Positions 1 through 9,040 are shown, numbered from the stretch's first letter. The stretch is 64,000 nucleotides of DNA from Parasphingorhabdus sp. SCSIO 66989 (GCF_032852305.1 NZ_CP136594.1:2889501-2953500); one strand, 5' to 3'. Notes: generated by a model from the sequence alone, not told the origin. Numbers and translations: made by a program.

Positions 1-1242
1 GAGCTCATGGCGCTGGCGGTCAACGAGGCGAAGAAAACCATTCCCGATGCGCTTGGTGAAGTGCGCGAGGCGGTCGACTTCTGCCGCTATTATGCCGCCG
101 AAGCGCGGGCCAAATTGCAGCCGATTGAACTGCCCGGCCCGACCGGCGAGCAGAATATGCTGCGCATGGGCGGGCGCGGTGTCTGGGGCTGTATCGCGCC
201 ATGGAACTTCCCGCTGGCGATCTTTCTGGGACAGGTCACCGCCGCATTGGTCAGCGGCAATTGTGTGATTGCCAAACCGGCACCACAAACCCCGCGCATT
301 GCCGCTTATGCAGTCAAATTGGCGCATCAGGCGGGTATCCCCGAAGCGGTGCTACAACTGCTGGTCGGTGGTGCAGAAGAAGGCGCGGCTTTGGTCGATC
401 ATCATGGCATCGCCGGAATTGCTTTCACCGGTTCGGTCCCCACCGGCAAAGCGATTGCCCGCGCGCTGGTGGCTGATGATGACCGCCCGATTGTGCCGCT
501 GATCGCCGAGACGGGCGGACTCAACGCGATGATTGTCGATTCCACTGCGCTCCCTGAGCAGGTGGTGCGCGATGTGGTGATTTCCGGCTTCCAGTCAGCG
601 GGGCAACGCTGCTCGGCTTTGCGTCTGCTGCTGCTGCAAGAGGATATCGCCGAACGAACCCTGACCATGCTCAAAGGCGCGATGGATGCGTTGGTGGTTG
701 GCGATCCCGGCGATCCGCGCAGCGATGTTGGGCCGGTGATTGACCAGGCGGCCTATGACAAGTTGATGGCTTATCGGGACAGTGTCTCGGACCGGATTAT
801 CAAGACCATCGATGTGCCAGAAGACGGCTTTTTTGTGCCGCCGACGCTGATCCAGCTCGATTCCATGGATGATCTCAATACCGAATGGTTCGGCCCGATC
901 ATCCATGTCGCGACCTGGAAGGCGGAGAAGCTCACCGAAACCATCCATCGCATCAATGCCAAGGGTTTTGGCCTCACCATGGGGCTGCACAGCCGCGTTG
1001 CACGTGCGGCCAATATTGTCGAGGCACGGGCCAAGGTTGGCAACCTTTATGTCAATCGCTCGATGATCGGTGCAATTGTCGGCAGCCAGCCCTTTGGCGG
1101 CGAAGGCCTGTCAGGAACCGGCCCCAAGGCTGGCGGCCCGCATTATCTGCCGCGCTTCTGCGCCGAGCGGGTGACTTCAACCGACACCACCAGCGCCGGC
1201 GGCAATGCCAGCCTGCTCAGCCTGGAGGACGAAGATTTGTGA
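1..1242 (+). CDS. putA: PutA, C-terminal part (L-glutamate gamma-semialdehyde dehydrogenase domain), 5' truncated by window
   Basis: The open frame runs in from the window edge (codons Glu-Leu precede the first Met), so this is the 3' end of a longer gene. It is an aldehyde dehydrogenase domain of the bifunctional proline-utilisation enzyme, which oxidises glutamate semialdehyde from proline to glutamate with NAD+. Counting from the first Met, the PWNFPL motif is at 65-70, the NAD-contacting Lys in AKPAPQTP at 90, the general-base Glu in AETGG at 168 and the catalytic Cys in SAGQRCSA at 202. The missing N-terminal part would hold the FAD-dependent proline dehydrogenase. A stand-alone 1-pyrroline-5-carboxylate dehydrogenase is less likely, because the ETGGLNAMIVDSTALPEQVV stretch is typical of PutA. 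Confidence 0.9.
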   Translation, partial: ELMALAVNEAKKTIPDALGEVREAVDFCRYYAAEARAKLQPIELPGPTGEQNMLRMGGRGVWGCIAPWNFPLAIFLGQVTAALVSGNCVIAKPAPQTPRIAAYAVKLAHQAGIPEAVLQLLVGGAEEGAALVDHHGIAGIAFTGSVPTGKAIARALVADDDRPIVPLIAETGGLNAMIVDSTALPEQVVRDVVISGFQSAGQRCSALRLLLLQEDIAERTLTMLKGAMDALVVGDPGDPRSDVGPVIDQAAYDKLMAYRDSVSDRIIKTIDVPEDGFFVPPTLIQLDSMDDLNTEWFGPIIHVATWKAEKLTETIHRINAKGFGLTMGLHSRVARAANIVEARAKVGNLYVNRSMIGAIVGSQPFGGEGLSGTGPKAGGPHYLPRFCAERVTSTDTTSAGGNASLLSLEDEDL

Positions 1243-1248
1243 GCCGAA

Positions 1249-2586
1249 TTAAGAAGCGCTGCGCTGTTCCTCGGTCATCTGTCGCAATGTTTCCAACGCG
1301 GCCTTGAGCGCGGCATCGACCTCTTCCACCTGATTAGCCATCACAGGCTCAGCCAAAGGCCCGGCCAGTTTTTCGGCCATTACCGGTTCGGTAATTTCCT
1401 CAGCTGGTTCGTCAATGGCATCTTGGGGTATAGCCTCTTCTGGGCCAGGAGCCATAGCATCGGCGTCTAAGATTTCTTCATCATCAACAACCGCTTGCAG
1501 GACGATGTCCTCTGCTGCCGGTGGGGCTTGGGTACTTTCTGGACTGGTTAGCGGAACAACATCCGCGACTTCGCGCTCCTCATTGGTATCCGCCAGTTGA
1601 TCCAGCCCCCGCTCCAAACGCGCAATAAGCTCATCTATGGTCAGTTCAGAAAGTTCAGTCTTTCCATTGGCTTTCGTGGCCAGATCGGCCTCGCCATCCA
1701 GCGTGCCCAAGGCATCATGATCAGCATCTGAGAAGGCTTCGTTCGTGAACTCTTCTTGTTGATCAGCATCACGGCCCAGAAACGCCGCCAAACCTGCTGC
1801 TTGAACAGCGAGGTGGTCATTAACTGGCACTTCTGCGGACTCCTCTACCAACGGCTCGAGCGTCTCCTGGCTCTGAACCACAGGCTCTACTGTGTCTGGT
1901 ACATCTTCTGCTATGCGCTGGGGTTGTTCTGGTTGCTTAACCACCAGCGGTTCGCTGTCATCGCTATTCTCCCCGCGCAGCAGTTCAACGGGCAGAAGGT
2001 TCTTGAGCCGATCACTGACTGCAGGCTTGCCTTTTGGCTTATCATTTTCGGTAACGGCAACAGCTTCGCGTTCTTCTTCGGTCAGATCACGACCGGCGAG
2101 CAACGGCGCACGCACCGGGGCATCGGGATGACTATCGGCGCGCCGGGTGCGCGGCAATTCTCTCAGATCATGTACATCAGCATCAGCATCATCGACATCC
2201 ACACTGCCATAGCTGAACGGCAGGAAGCTGCGGATGCGCTCGGCGATACCCAACTTCGGCTTATCGTCGATGTCGTCATAGTACATTTCCGGAGCAAAAT
2301 CGTCTTCTTCATCCTCTTCAACGAGCATCGAGAACAGCACCGAGCAGACACCCATGGTGAACAGGGCAGTGGCGATGGCTATGGCTATGCGCGCGGTCAT
2401 GCCCAAAGGTGGTGCCGCCGCGGGGATCATCTCATTCAGACCTGTAGCGAGGATAGCCGCCTCAAACAGGCTGTTATGAATCACCAGCGTGATTAGTCCT
2501 GCAACCAGGCCAATTAGCGCCGCCAGTGGCAGTGCGCCAAAGCGATCAATCAGGTCTGTCGTTTTCTTGGCAATAGTGTTCGCCAT
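1249..2586 (-). CDS. Unrecognised acidic protein with N-terminal membrane segments
   Basis: I do not recognise this 445-residue protein. Two hydrophobic segments near residues 18-45 and 60-90 should anchor it in the inner membrane. The remaining roughly 350 residues are hydrophilic, very rich in Asp, Glu, Ala, Pro and Val, and low in predicted fold. The start at 2586 was chosen because AGGACAAGAG precedes it at good spacing; an upstream in-frame Met at 2628 has no such site. It is convergent with putA (6 bp apart) and lies downstream of, and on the same strand as, the glycosyltransferase gene. The translation fits a real gene in length and codon use, but no catalytic motif is visible. Confidence 0.65.
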   Translation of the reverse strand: MANTIAKKTTDLIDRFGALPLAALIGLVAGLITLVIHNSLFEAAILATGLNEMIPAAAPPLGMTARIAIAIATALFTMGVCSVLFSMLVEEDEEDDFAPEMYYDDIDDKPKLGIAERIRSFLPFSYGSVDVDDADADVHDLRELPRTRRADSHPDAPVRAPLLAGRDLTEEEREAVAVTENDKPKGKPAVSDRLKNLLPVELLRGENSDDSEPLVVKQPEQPQRIAEDVPDTVEPVVQSQETLEPLVEESAEVPVNDHLAVQAAGLAAFLGRDADQQEEFTNEAFSDADHDALGTLDGEADLATKANGKTELSELTIDELIARLERGLDQLADTNEEREVADVVPLTSPESTQAPPAAEDIVLQAVVDDEEILDADAMAPGPEEAIPQDAIDEPAEEITEPVMAEKLAGPLAEPVMANQVEEVDAALKAALETLRQMTEEQRSAS

Positions 2587-2646
2587 AATCTCTTGTCCTA
2601 ACGGCTCATTATCAGCCCAGCGTGCCAATAGACTGTAACGGCATCT

Positions 2647-3912
2647 TCATGCCGCCTGTTCCAGCCCTTGCTCTTCCGTTTGTCCTAGCAGCTTTCGGTA
2701 AACGGGAAGATAACGCTCTATATTGCTGTACCAATTGCGTTTTTCTTCAACAAATGTCCGCGCATGCCATTTTCGCTCCGACCAGGCTGCACGATTATCG
2801 AGCAGATCGCCCAAGGCCTGGGCACAGTCTTGCGGATCATCTGCATTGAACAGTGTCCCCGTTTTGCCATGGTCGATCAGCTCTTTATGCCCACCAACAT
2901 CGGACGCCGCGACCAGCCGGTTTTGCGCCATCGCTTCCAAGGGTTTCAATGGTGTCACCAGATCGGTCAGCCGCATCGCCTTTCGCGGATAGGCGAGAAT
3001 ATCGATCAGGCTATAATAGCGCTCAACCTCCTCATGTGGCACGCGCCCGGCAAAGTGGATATTAGCCGCCACCGGCGATGCCTCGGCCTGCGCTCTGAGC
3101 TTCGCCTCCATTGGACCACCCCCGACCAGCAGCAGCTGAGCCTCGGGGTGACGCTCAGCCAGATACGGCATCGCTGCGATCAGATCATCCAGCCCCTCAT
3201 AGTCATAGAAGCTGCCGATAAAGCCGATAACCGGCCGCTGCTCGCCGCCAGCATCGAGTGCAAGCGCGTCCGCCAGCGCATGGTCACGCGGCGGCGCCTT
3301 GCCGAACAGCGCCATATCCACACCATTGGGAACGACAACCAGATCGCTTGGCGCAATCACGCCGCGCGCCAGCAAATCGCGCCTCAGCCCGTCACAGATA
3401 ACTGCGACCGCATCGGCTCCCGCAATCACATGATTCTCCAATTGCCGGGTCAGCCAATAGCGCGCGCTGGTGCGGCTGCCGGTACCATTGCCAATCGCGG
3501 CATCTTCCCAAAAGGCACGGATTTCATAGACCAGAGGTAGCTCGCATTGCCGCGCGGCGCGCAACGCCGCCAGCCCGTTCAGCGCGGGTGAATGGGCGTG
3601 CAGGACATCGGGACGCCATGTTTGCACTTTCTCGACAATCCGCTCGGCCAGCATCTGCGTTTCACGCCATTCGCGCAAGGGTGATGGCCCAGAAACATCA
3701 CCAGCGGTGCGGTAGAAGTCGAGCCCGTCAATCACTTCATGCGCCGGCGGTGCACCGGCCTCTGCCACACTGCGATTGTGCCGCACCCCGGTCAGGCCCG
3801 CGACCGCGAGCCCGGCAGCAATCTGCGCCTTCATGATCGCTCTGGTGCGGAAACAATATCCACTATGGAGTGGAAGGCTGTGATCCAATATATGCAGAAT
3901 GCGCATGGTCAT
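2647..3912 (-). CDS. Glycosyltransferase family 4, exosortase-A-associated type
   Basis: A 421-residue GT-B retaining glycosyltransferase. The N-terminal Rossmann half starts MRILHILDHSLPLHSGY; the donor-binding half carries GFIGSFYDYEGLDDLIAA, the GGGP turn and the terminal motif region MRLTDLVTPLKPLEAMAQ, in which the second Glu normally contacts the sugar nucleotide. The DHSLPLHSGY opening is what I know from glycosyltransferases of exosortase A (PEP-CTERM) gene clusters, which build surface polysaccharide. It diverges from the O-ligase-like gene of the same system at 4192. ATG codons at 3912 and 3906 are both possible; neither has a strong Shine-Dalgarno. A 7-bp inverted repeat (3911-3917 with 3926-3932) covers the start region. 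Sugar specificity cannot be told. Confidence 0.85.
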   Translation of the reverse strand: MTMRILHILDHSLPLHSGYCFRTRAIMKAQIAAGLAVAGLTGVRHNRSVAEAGAPPAHEVIDGLDFYRTAGDVSGPSPLREWRETQMLAERIVEKVQTWRPDVLHAHSPALNGLAALRAARQCELPLVYEIRAFWEDAAIGNGTGSRTSARYWLTRQLENHVIAGADAVAVICDGLRRDLLARGVIAPSDLVVVPNGVDMALFGKAPPRDHALADALALDAGGEQRPVIGFIGSFYDYEGLDDLIAAMPYLAERHPEAQLLLVGGGPMEAKLRAQAEASPVAANIHFAGRVPHEEVERYYSLIDILAYPRKAMRLTDLVTPLKPLEAMAQNRLVAASDVGGHKELIDHGKTGTLFNADDPQDCAQALGDLLDNRAAWSERKWHARTFVEEKRNWYSNIERYLPVYRKLLGQTEEQGLEQAA

Positions 3913-4020
3913 TTCAGCTTAATGCCTGAAATTGCTTAACACGTCATCAACTGAGATGGGTTAGGGAGAGATATTTACAGCCAGTGGCATCTTGTGAACA
4001 TAGGCGATACTATATCCATT

Positions 4021-4188
4021 ATGGTAGATACATTCTCAATCTTGCTCACCCATGCGCTGATAGCGCTGGCCGGATGGCGGATCATCCACCGCGATGATCT
4101 GGACCGTGAGGATCCGCCAGAGCAGGACGCGGAACCTGCGGGATTCAATCTGCGTCGCAACCGCCAGCACCGCGATCAGGGAAGCTGA
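4021..4188 (+). CDS. Candidate small membrane protein upstream of the O-ligase gene
   Basis: A 55-residue reading frame from ATG 4021 (or 64 residues from GTG 3994) ending 3 bp before the O-ligase start codon. Residues 5-22 form one hydrophobic helix, followed by a strongly charged tail (RDDLDREDPPEQD). The tight spacing suggests translational coupling with the next gene. I do not recognise a family. Support is its position, the helix-plus-charged-tail pattern and codon use; against it are its short length and the lack of a clear ribosome binding site. Confidence 0.45.
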   Translation: MVDTFSILLTHALIALAGWRIIHRDDLDREDPPEQDAEPAGFNLRRNRQHRDQGS

Positions 4189-4191
4189 GCT

Positions 4192-5559
4192 GTGCGTGAT
4201 CTCTTCTTCACCGGATTTCTTGGTCTGCTGATCATGTATGGCTTAAAACGGCCGTTTCTGTTCGTGCTGACCTATGCCTATATCGACATTATCGCGCCAC
4301 AACGGATGAGCTATTATCTGCTGAACTCTGTGCCGATATCGCTGATTGTCTTCGTCCTGGCCTTTCTTGGCTATTGGATTGCCGACGACAAACGTGACAG
4401 CCGTTTTTCCGCGCGCCAAGCGATGATGACGCTGCTGCTGCTCTATTGTGCCTATACCACATTCAGCCTGGCGGACTTTCCCGCAGAAGCGAGCGAAAAA
4501 TGGGATTGGGTCTGGAAAGCTCTGGTTTTTGCCATATTCCTGCCCCTGACGCTCAGGACCAAGTTACGGTTGGAGGCGCTGGCGCTGTTTCTCGTCCTCT
4601 CTGTCGGCACGCTGATCATAACTGGCGGCATCAAAACAGCGGCAGGTGGCGGTGGCTATGGCGTCCTCCAACTGCTGGTTGAAGACAATAGCGGCCTTTA
4701 TGAAGGCTCAATCATCTCCTGTGTGGCTATCACCATCATTCCATTGGTGCTTTGGTTATCCAAGCATGGCACGGTGTTCCCGCCCGATTGGCGGGTCAAG
4801 GCATTTGCCTATGCACTGATATTTGCCTGTCTGCTGATTCCCATCGGTACCCAGGCACGAACAGGTCTGGTCTGCATTGCCGCCCTGGCCGTGCTGATGC
4901 TGCGTTTCAATCGTTATCGCTTTGTTTATGCCGGCCTCGCCGTCGCTGCGGGGATCATGGCCGTGCCGCTACTGCCGCAAAGCTATACCGATCGCATGGC
5001 CACAATTCAGGACCATCGCTCCGATGAATCGGCATCAACCCGTGTTGCGGTGTGGATGTGGACGCTGGATTATGTGAAAGACAGGCCGTTGGGCGGCGGT
5101 TTTGAAGCCTATCGCGGCAACAGCCTCAAGGTAGAACGGGTAGAAACCAATCAGACTGGCGCGCGTACCTCAATCGAGGTTGAAGAATATGTCGACTCCA
5201 GCCGCGCCTATCACAGCAGCTATTTCGAAATGTTGGGAGAACAGGGCTTTCCCGGCCTGATCCTGTGGCTGGGTATCATGGGCGGTGGCATTGTCCGCAT
5301 GGAGATGGTGCGGCGGCGCTATGCCAAACAACATAAGCCGGGCGAAGAATGGGTCGCGCCTTTTGCTCTGGCGCTACAAAATGGTCAGATCATCTATATG
5401 GTCGGCTCGCTTTTCGTCGGCATCGCTTTTCAGCCCTTTATCTATATGCTGGTGGCGATGCAGATCGGACTCGATACCTATCTGGACCGGCGCCGCAAGG
5501 AAGCCGCCTTCCGCCCAATACTGCAACGCTCGCGCAAGCTGGCGCAGCCCGCTGAATAG
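4192..5559 (+). CDS. O-antigen ligase/polymerase-like membrane protein, exosortase-A-associated
   Basis: A 455-residue polytopic inner-membrane protein with about ten hydrophobic segments and a large periplasmic loop near residues 270-345. It matches the Wzy/WaaL-like family found with exosortase A (putative O-glycosylation ligase, PEP_O_lig type), recognisable from the opening MRDLFFTGFLGLLIMYGLKRPF and the conserved stretch ASTRVAVWMWTLDYVKDRPL. The family is thought to polymerise or ligate glycan in the periplasm. It starts at GTG 4192, preceded by AGGGA. It sits head-to-head with the exosortase-type glycosyltransferase, but no exosortase (EpsH) or PEP-CTERM substrate gene is in the window. 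Confidence 0.87.
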   Translation: MRDLFFTGFLGLLIMYGLKRPFLFVLTYAYIDIIAPQRMSYYLLNSVPISLIVFVLAFLGYWIADDKRDSRFSARQAMMTLLLLYCAYTTFSLADFPAEASEKWDWVWKALVFAIFLPLTLRTKLRLEALALFLVLSVGTLIITGGIKTAAGGGGYGVLQLLVEDNSGLYEGSIISCVAITIIPLVLWLSKHGTVFPPDWRVKAFAYALIFACLLIPIGTQARTGLVCIAALAVLMLRFNRYRFVYAGLAVAAGIMAVPLLPQSYTDRMATIQDHRSDESASTRVAVWMWTLDYVKDRPLGGGFEAYRGNSLKVERVETNQTGARTSIEVEEYVDSSRAYHSSYFEMLGEQGFPGLILWLGIMGGGIVRMEMVRRRYAKQHKPGEEWVAPFALALQNGQIIYMVGSLFVGIAFQPFIYMLVAMQIGLDTYLDRRRKEAAFRPILQRSRKLAQPAE

Positions 5560-5623
5560 AGCGGGGCGTTTCTCGCGCGCGACAGGGCTTGTGCTTTGTA
5601 AAATGACTGACTAGGTCGCGGCC

Positions 5624-6793
5624 ATGCAATTCCACTTTCTCGCTGCCGCCGACCCCGGTCTGTCTGATGCGCTGGACCCTGATGTGCTGGCGCGTATGTG
5701 GGGCAAGATTGAGAGCTGGTTTTATCAGCATTACAGCGAAATCCTCATCGCATTTCTGATCGGCAGCGCCATTTATCTGGCGTTGCGTTTCTTGCGGGTG
5801 CGGGCGCGCACCTTTGCCGAAACCCGCGCCGATTGCCATTCTTTCCCTGCAATAGTCGGGCGCACGCTGAGTAAGACCGGGGCTTTCTTTCTGCTGCTCG
5901 TTTCCATTCGGCTGGTCACTCGCTTCGCCGCCACCCCCGAAGCGATTGAGCGCGTCATCACCTTTCTGTTCACCATCGCAGCGGTCATCCAGTCAGCGAT
6001 ATGGCTGCGCGAAATCGCTATCGGCCTTTTGGAACGCCGCGCCAGTGACAGCGCCGGGCAAGGATCGGAAACACTGGGCAATGCGCTCGCGCTAATCCGC
6101 ATTTTGATCACCATTGCGCTGTTCACGGTCGCGGCCATGGTGATTTTGGACAATCTCGGCGTCAACATTACCGGTTTGGTCGCCGGCCTTGGTATAGGCG
6201 GCATAGCGGTCGGTCTGGCGGCACAAGGTATTTTCTCTGATCTGTTCGCTGCGCTGTCGATCATCTTCGACAAGCCGTTCAAACGCGGTGAGTTTATTGG
6301 CTATGATGACACGATCGCCAAGGTCGAGAAAATTGGCCTTAAAAGCACGCGGCTCCGCTCTTTAACGGGTGAAGAGGTGATCATCTCCAACACCAATTTG
6401 CTCGACAAGGAGATTGTCAATTACACCCGGCTTGAGCGCCGCCGCACCCGCTTTGCCATTGGCGTTGTGTATCAGACACCACCAGACCAGGCGCGACAAA
6501 TCCCCGGCATGTTGCGGATGATCGTCGAGGATCATGGCGCGGAATTTGTCCGTTCCGGCTTTGTCGGCTTTGGCAGCAGCTCGATCGACTTTGAGATCGA
6601 GTTCGACATTCACAATCCGGACTATGAATTTGTCTATAACAAGCGCCACGCCATCGGCCTGGAAATCCTCCAGCGTTTCAATGAAAAAGGCCTGGAATTC
6701 GCCTATCCGACCCAGACAACCTTCACCGCCGCACCCGATGGCAAGATGGTCATGCCCTATCCCAAAGACGGGTTTACCGTGAAGCCGGAATAG
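5624..6793 (+). CDS. MscS-family mechanosensitive ion channel
   Basis: 389 residues. Four or five N-terminal transmembrane helices are followed by the pore-lining helix with the glycine/alanine pattern GLVAGLGIGGIAVGLAAQGIFSDLFAALSI (about 183-212) and the beta domain beginning FDKPFKRGEFIGYDDTIAKVEKIGLKSTRLRS. This is the diagnostic MscS core; the channel opens under membrane tension to release solutes during osmotic downshock. The C-terminal cytoplasmic domain is complete, ending near residue 380. ATG at 5624. It stands alone as a transcription unit after the O-ligase gene (64 bp gap). Confidence 0.92.
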   Translation: MQFHFLAAADPGLSDALDPDVLARMWGKIESWFYQHYSEILIAFLIGSAIYLALRFLRVRARTFAETRADCHSFPAIVGRTLSKTGAFFLLLVSIRLVTRFAATPEAIERVITFLFTIAAVIQSAIWLREIAIGLLERRASDSAGQGSETLGNALALIRILITIALFTVAAMVILDNLGVNITGLVAGLGIGGIAVGLAAQGIFSDLFAALSIIFDKPFKRGEFIGYDDTIAKVEKIGLKSTRLRSLTGEEVIISNTNLLDKEIVNYTRLERRRTRFAIGVVYQTPPDQARQIPGMLRMIVEDHGAEFVRSGFVGFGSSSIDFEIEFDIHNPDYEFVYNKRHAIGLEILQRFNEKGLEFAYPTQTTFTAAPDGKMVMPYPKDGFTVKPE

Positions 6794-6894
6794 GCCGCTT
6801 ATCACCGCGTAATATCTGCCATTCTGCCCCTTGCGTCCTTGGCTCTGCTGCGGCACTAGAGTTGCAAACAGAAACGCAAACGGAGGATGCTAGA

Positions 6895-7353
6895 ATGACC
6901 GCGATTACCCCACAGCAAATGCTCGAGAAGAAGGGTGAAAGCCTTGGCTCATCGGAATGGATTTTGGTCGATCAGGAGATGATCAACAAATTCGCCGATG
7001 CCACCGGCGACCACCAGTTCATCCATGTTGATGAAGAAAAAGCCAAGCTGACACCCTTTGGCGGCACCATCGCCCATGGTTTTTTGAGCCTGTCGCTGTT
7101 CCCGGTGATGATGGCCAAGTCCGATTGCCCGCGCGTCGATGGCGTAAAAATGGGCGTCAACTATGGCGGCAACAAAACCCGTTTCCTCGCCCCGGTCCGC
7201 GCCGGCAAGCGTGTGCGCGGCCATTTCAAGCTGCTCGACCTCGAAGAAAAACGCCCCGGCCAGTGGCAACAGACACTGGAGTTCACCGTAGAGATTGAAG
7301 GCGAGGACAAGCCCGCCCTAATGGCCGAGTGGATCAGCCAGTTTTTTGTTTGA
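6895..7353 (+). CDS. MaoC-family (R)-hydratase-like hot-dog protein
   Basis: 152 residues with a single hot-dog fold. The hydratase-2 motif is clear: FADATGDHQFIHVDEEKAKLTPFGGTIAHGFLSLSLFP, with the Asp and His of ATGDHQFIH as likely catalytic residues. Such enzymes hydrate or dehydrate enoyl-CoA thioesters. The start at ATG 6895 follows GGAGG at ideal spacing; an in-frame upstream codon at 6862 lacks one. It is on the same strand as a thiolase gene 500 bp downstream, so a shared acyl-CoA role is plausible, but a GxxExxY element separates them. The exact substrate is unknown. Confidence 0.87.
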   Translation: MTAITPQQMLEKKGESLGSSEWILVDQEMINKFADATGDHQFIHVDEEKAKLTPFGGTIAHGFLSLSLFPVMMAKSDCPRVDGVKMGVNYGGNKTRFLAPVRAGKRVRGHFKLLDLEEKRPGQWQQTLEFTVEIEGEDKPALMAEWISQFFV

Positions 7354-7361
7354 ATTTAGAC

Positions 7362-7807
7362 TCACGCAAAGACGCTAAGACGCAAAGGGTCTTAGGTGGA
7401 AAGTCCTCTTGAAAATCTCGCCCGCATAGCTGTGGATGCAGGATTTCATATCCATAAAGAGCTCGGACCGGGGCTGTTGGAAACTGTGTATGAAACAGTG
7501 CTTGCGGGCGAGCTTGAACGAAGAGGTCTTAGGGTCGACCGGCAAAAGCCGGTCGAAATAAAGTATAAGGGGATTGTGCATGCTGAGGGATTTCGCGCCG
7601 ACCTCCTTATCGAGAACAGCCTGCTAGTCGAATTGAAATCGGTTGAAAGGCTACAACCTGTCCACGGCAAACAAGTGCTTACCTATCTTCGTTTGCTCGA
7701 TTTGCCACTTGGCCTCTTGATGAACTTTGGAGCAGCTACATTCAAAGAAGGTATAAAGCGCATCGTCAACAAGCACGACAACTTTGCGTCTTAGCGTCTT
7801 TGCGTGA
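7362..7807 (+). mobile_element. 446-bp element with perfect 26-bp terminal inverted repeats enclosing a GxxExxY gene
   Basis: The left arm (7362-7387) is TC followed by octamers ACGCAAAG, ACGCTAAG, ACGCAAAG. The right arm (7782-7807) is its exact reverse complement. The gene at 7396-7794 occupies about 89 percent of the element: its GTG start is 8 bp inside the left arm, the last octamer plus GG supplies an AAAGGG ribosome binding site, and its stop codon lies inside the right arm. After the right arm comes TC then six A. No target-site duplication is apparent. Three gene-less relatives occur in this window. Mobility is an inference from this architecture. Confidence 0.75.
7396..7794 (+). CDS. 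GxxExxY protein, PD-(D/E)XK nuclease-like
   Basis: 132 residues. The family signature GLLETVY is at 26-32. A PD-(D/E)XK-like core is visible: Asp69 in FRADLLIENS, then Glu79-Leu-Lys81 in LLVELKS, and a QxxxY pair at Gln93/Tyr97, the arrangement of RecB-type nuclease folds. The family has no established function that I know of. The GTG start is preceded by AAAGGG, contributed by the terminal repeat, and the final codons (NFAS and TAG) are encoded by the opposite repeat, so gene and repeats form one unit. It lies between maoC and thiolase genes and does not look part of their operon. Confidence 0.85.
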   Translation: MESPLENLARIAVDAGFHIHKELGPGLLETVYETVLAGELERRGLRVDRQKPVEIKYKGIVHAEGFRADLLIENSLLVELKSVERLQPVHGKQVLTYLRLLDLPLGLLMNFGAATFKEGIKRIVNKHDNFAS

Positions 7808-7852
7808 TCAAAAAAGCGTAATCATACGAACTGAAGAAAAGGAGAATTCCCC

Positions 7853-9031
7853 ATGCGTGATGCAGTTATTGTTTCCACCGCCCGTACCCCGATCGGCAAG
7901 GCCTATCGTGGCGGGTTCAACAACACCGCTGGCCCGACCCTGGGCAGCCATTCGCTGACCGCCGCGATTGAGCGCGCCGGCGTTGAAGGCGGCGAAGTGC
8001 AGGATTGTGTCTGGGGCAGCGCGCTGCAACAGGGCACACAGGGCGGCAATCTGGGCCGCAATGTCGCATTGCGCTCGGGCCTGCCAATCTCGGTCAGCGG
8101 CATGACCATTGACCGCCAATGTTCATCCGGCATGATGGCCATTGCCACCGCCGCCAAGCAGGTAGTTGTCGACAATATGGATATCGTCGCCGCCGGTGGT
8201 CAGGAGTCGATCAGTCTGGTGCAGACCCCGGAAATGCGGGTTTCGCCGGATAAGGAACTGGTGGCGATGCATAACGATATCTACATGTCGATGCTGGAAA
8301 CCGCCGAGGTGGTCGCCGACCGCTATTCCATCAGCCGCGAAGTCATGGACGAATATTCACTGCAGTCGCAGATGCGCACCGCAGCGGCGCAGGAAGCGGG
8401 TCATTTCGACGACGAGATCGTCCCGATCACCACCAAAATGATGTACAAGAACAAAGAAACCGGTGAGGTTTCCGAGCAGGAGGTCACCATCACCAAGGAT
8501 GAGGGCAACCGCCCGACAACAACGCTGGAAGGTCTGCAGGGCCTGCAGCCAGTGCTCGGCCCGGACAAGACCATCACCGCCGGTAATGCCAGCCAGCTTT
8601 CCGATGGCTCCTCCGCCTCTATCGTCATGGAAGCCAAGGTTGCCGAGAAGCGCGGCCTGGCCCCGCTTGGCCGCTATGTCGGCATGGCGGTTGCCGGTAC
8701 CAAGCCCGATGAAATGGGCATCGGCCCGGTCTATGCCGTCCCGGCTCTGCTCGAGCGCTTCAACCTGAAGATGGACGATATCGGCCTGTGGGAACTCAAT
8801 GAAGCATTTGCGGTGCAGGTGCTCTATTGCCGCGACAAGCTGGGTATCCCTGATGAGCTGCTCAATGTGAATGGCGGTTCGATTTCCATCGGTCACCCCT
8901 ATGGCATGACCGGCGCACGCTGTGTCGGCCACGCGCTGATCGAAGGCAAACGCCGCGGTGCCAAGCATGTCGTCGTCACCATGTGCGTAGGCGGCGGCAT
9001 GGGCGCGGCTGGGCTTTTCGAGGTATTGTAA
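7853..9031 (+). CDS. Acetyl-CoA C-acyltransferase (thiolase)
   Basis: 392 residues, normal thiolase length. The acylated Cys is at 90 (DRQCSSGMM), the [10 protein letters not shown] histidine near 348 and the second Cys near 378 in [10 protein letters not shown], so the active site is complete. It cleaves 3-ketoacyl-CoA in beta-oxidation or condenses acyl-CoAs. ATG at 7853 follows an AAAAGGAG site. No hydroxyacyl-CoA dehydrogenase partner is adjacent. Transcription probably ends at the hairpin at 9041-9075. The degradative or biosynthetic direction cannot be settled from sequence. Confidence 0.93.
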   Translation: MRDAVIVSTARTPIGKAYRGGFNNTAGPTLGSHSLTAAIERAGVEGGEVQDCVWGSALQQGTQGGNLGRNVALRSGLPISVSGMTIDRQCSSGMMAIATAAKQVVVDNMDIVAAGGQESISLVQTPEMRVSPDKELVAMHNDIYMSMLETAEVVADRYSISREVMDEYSLQSQMRTAAAQEAGHFDDEIVPITTKMMYKNKETGEVSEQEVTITKDEGNRPTTTLEGLQGLQPVLGPDKTITAGNASQLSDGSSASIVMEAKVAEKRGLAPLGRYVGMAVAGTKPDEMGIGPVYAVPALLERFNLKMDDIGLWELNEAFAVQVLYCRDKLGIPDELLNVNGGSISIGHPYGMTGARCVGHALIEGKRRGAKHVVVTMCVGGGMGAAGLFEVL

Positions 9032-9040
9032 GAGTAGTAC

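Noticed and set aside
1756-2496. 246-codon plus-strand frame
   Set aside because: Antisense to the acidic membrane protein; irregular composition, no start signal. The minus frame has a good ribosome binding site.
7362-7387. Octamer tandem as a CRISPR or iteron array
   Set aside because: Only three 8-bp units with no spacers, mirrored at the other end; best explained as a terminal inverted repeat.
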